A stretch of 6,810 nt of DNA, taken from Acidobacteriaceae bacterium (GTDB lineage Bacteria > Acidobacteriota > Terriglobia > Terriglobales > Acidobacteriaceae). Shown here one piece after another: positions 5,767-6,810 of this stretch; positions within the stretch are counted from its first letter, which is position 1; every line of letters begins with the position of its first letter. The DNA lies in assembly GCA_003151875.1 (NCBI GenBank), contig PLYW01000171.1, positions 35,357-42,166 on the forward strand, written 5' to 3'. The translations under genes and the position numbers were made by a program. A model generated the notes under the pieces. That model was not told the origin of the DNA. It worked only from the letters and a program-made list of their open reading frames with translations, and searched no databases.

Positions 5767-5934
5767 TCATACCCAGCCGACTGCATGTTGGAAATCGATC
5801 TTGTAACCAATAACGGGCCCGGTCAGCGAGTGGCTAACTCCTTCATAGTCGCGTAAGCGGAAAGTGCTGTCGCCCGCCACCAACGGCGTTGTGGGCGAGC
5901 CGTCGGCAATCCGGAGTTGACCGTGTTGCCAAGC
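5767..5934 (-). pseudogene. Possible decayed C-terminal gene fragment
   Basis: On the minus strand an open frame of 55 codons runs from 5934 to a TGA at 5767-5769. Its content looks protein-like (LRIADGSPTTPLVAGD, then FRLRDYEGVSHSLTGP, then VIGYKIDFQHAVGWV) and its third codon positions are mostly G or C. It is closed upstream by an in-frame TGA (5935-5937) and has no ATG, so it cannot be an intact gene. It may be the remnant of a convergent gene, or chance. The family is not recognised. Confidence 0.22.
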
Positions 5935-5940
5935 TCAGTT

Positions 5941-5967
5941 GTTGCAAAATCGCCATAGCACAAGTAA
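5941..5967 (+). repeat. 27-bp dispersed element, copy A
   Basis: GTTGC(A/T)AAATC... to AAGTAA matches 6338-6364 at 21 of 27 positions without gaps. It lies 59 bases before ATG 6027. Within it, TTGCAA and TAAACC are 17 bases apart, a weak promoter-like layout. The shared spacer sequence suggests a protein site or a mobile-like repeat as alternatives. Confidence 0.45.
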
Positions 5968-6026
5968 ACCGCTAGCGGGGTCGTTTTTGATGATGGCAGA
6001 TTACGCCGGTGACGAAGGCAAACAAT

Positions 6027-6290
6027 ATGCGCGCAACGACGGGCTGTTACTTCCAAACGGGATTTCTAGCCGGGATGAGCAGTCCTCGTCTGCGAGAATG
6101 GAAATACGGGTTTCTTATTTTTGGCCTAGGTCTTGTGGGGACGTCCATTCGTATGTTTCTCAAACCCCAGGCGTGTCGAGACAGCGGGGTCGCGCCCTTT
6201 GCTCAGGCTCCGTTATGGGCGATTCGGGCCATAGCGGTTGTCACTGCGATGGGCGGTCTATTCCTGCTTTATCTATTCTTGTCCGCATGA
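6027..6290 (+). CDS. Small two-helix membrane protein
   Basis: An 87-residue product if started at ATG 6027, which has AAGG (6015-6018) 8 bases upstream. A GTG at 6009 and an ATG at 6075 are in-frame alternatives; the latter gives 71 residues and starts just before the first helix. Hydrophobic helices lie at about 27-45 (YGFLIFGLGLVG...) and 62-85 (ending LFLLYLFLSA), joined by a short loop with one Cys. The positive charges before helix 1 and in the loop make the orientation uncertain. No family is recognised. It stands alone, between two copies of the 27-bp element. The hydrophobic pattern supports a real gene; the function is unknown. Confidence 0.5.
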   Translation: MRATTGCYFQTGFLAGMSSPRLREWKYGFLIFGLGLVGTSIRMFLKPQACRDSGVAPFAQAPLWAIRAIAVVTAMGGLFLLYLFLSA

Positions 6291-6555
6291 CACGAACCAA
6301 TTGAATTGACCGGCGGCCACGCTAAGAATTGATAACTGTTGCTAAATCTCCATGTCGTAAGTAATCCCGAGCAAGAGCCAATCGGCGAGTCTGGCTTGCG
6401 TTTGATTGTCCCGAAGTCCTCTTCTGGTCCATCACGGCATTCGAGAGATCCTGCTGCGGGACATGTTCGCGAGGGTTTCTGGACTCCGCGGCTTGGTCGC
6501 ACACAGCCGGGCACATTACGTCTGATTGCCGACGACTTACCCGACCTCCCGTCTA
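6291..6555. other. Intergenic stretch before the last gene
   Basis: It contains the 27-bp element at 6338-6364. Otherwise I see no gene, terminator or promoter that I can support. An open frame from TTG 6339 to 6599 overlaps the next start and has no protein-like features. Confidence 0.4.
6338..6364 (+). repeat. 27-bp dispersed element, copy B
   Basis: This is the partner of 5941-5967 (21 of 27 identical), with TTGCTA and TAATCC at the same 17-base spacing. It lies 215 bases before ATG 6580. The flanks diverge quickly. Confidence 0.45.
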
Positions 6556-6579
6556 ATGGATCTGCTGTATCCTCAAGGG

Positions 6580-6810
6580 ATGATCTTCGCGACGCATAAG
6601 CGGTTGGCATTTCACCTCTGCGCATCCTTCCTGTTTTGCGCCTTCGCCTTTGCGTCAGAGCCGGGTATCTTTGACCGCACCTTGCCCGTGACCGGGCCAG
6701 TGGCTCTCGACGTAAGAAGCGATCCGGGCGGTATTTACATCACTACCGGCTCTTCTCCCAATGTTGTTGTGCACGCCATCATCATGCCGCTCTATGGCAG
6801 GTTGGATCTC
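6580..6810 (+). CDS. Exported DUF4097-like protein, N-terminal part (cut by window end)
   Basis: The open frame runs off the window after 77 codons. ATG 6580 starts a likely signal peptide: HKR, a hydrophobic run to FAFA at residues 22-25, then SEPG. The following FDRTLPVTGPVALDV and GGIYITTG resemble the start of acidobacterial DUF4097 (putative adhesin, beta-helix-like) proteins, in which an FxRxLxVxGPVxLxV opening leads into short repeating strands. This is recognition by pattern only. AAGGG (6575-6579) is directly adjacent to ATG 6580, too close for a good ribosome site. The in-frame ATG 6556 gives eight more residues and has no Shine-Dalgarno either. The gene is probably intact beyond the edge. 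Confidence 0.6.
   Translation, partial: MIFATHKRLAFHLCASFLFCAFAFASEPGIFDRTLPVTGPVALDVRSDPGGIYITTGSSPNVVVHAIIMPLYGRLDL

Noticed and set aside
5968..5998. Terminator at CCGCTAGCGG followed by TTTTT
   Set aside because: The stem is only 3-4 bp with an unworkable loop, and several bases separate it from the T-run.
6339..6599. 86-residue + strand frame from TTG
   Set aside because: It starts inside the 27-bp element, overlaps the start of the exported protein, has no Shine-Dalgarno and no recognisable motif.
1..6810. Phage, IS, CRISPR or defence system
   Set aside because: No transposase, integrase, terminal inverted repeats, spaced repeat array or nuclease-type motif was found on either strand.

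Overview
The window looks like a chromosomal segment of an Acidobacteriota soil bacterium. This is inferred from its content: a Ser/Thr kinase fused to a TolB-like domain and TPR repeats, a PEP-CTERM secreted protein of a style common in that phylum, a secreted FDG-repeat beta-propeller, and the start of a DUF4097-like exported protein. All of these genes lie on the + strand. No tRNA, rRNA, CRISPR array, IS element or phage gene was seen.

Layout. Positions 19-280: a leader with three 11-bp direct repeats followed by foldable RNA domains. It leads into a secreted seven-repeat beta-propeller gene (281-1408) with a good terminator (1450-1478). Positions 1671-1881: a second, diverged copy of the same leader. 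It is followed by an unrecognised 80-residue ORF (1940-2182), a possible further folded segment (2192-2275), and a PEP-CTERM gene (2324-2962) with a terminator (2988-3012). Positions 3013-3297: non-coding, with a terminator-like hairpin facing the minus strand, small repeats and a near-consensus promoter that ends almost on the next start codon. Positions 3298-5688: the kinase/TolB-like/TPR gene. Positions 5689-6026: no confident gene; there is a possible decayed minus-strand fragment and the first copy of a 27-bp element. Positions 6027-6290: a small two-helix membrane protein. Positions 6291-6579: non-coding, with the second copy of the 27-bp element. From 6580: an exported protein cut by the window edge.

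The strongest undescribed signal is the duplicated leader. The two copies align without gaps from 19 to about 131 (offset 1652), including 30 identical bases. After a divergent stretch they share a long hairpin in which sequence changes keep the pairing, including a T-A to A-T swap and the same bulged A. A separate 45-base block around the Shine-Dalgarno sequence and the first codons is also shared (40 of 45 identical). One regulatory cassette therefore appears to serve two unrelated extracellular proteins. This suggests a co-regulated surface or secretion response, possibly through an uncharacterised cis-acting RNA plus a transcription-factor site array. Its ligand and family are unknown to me.
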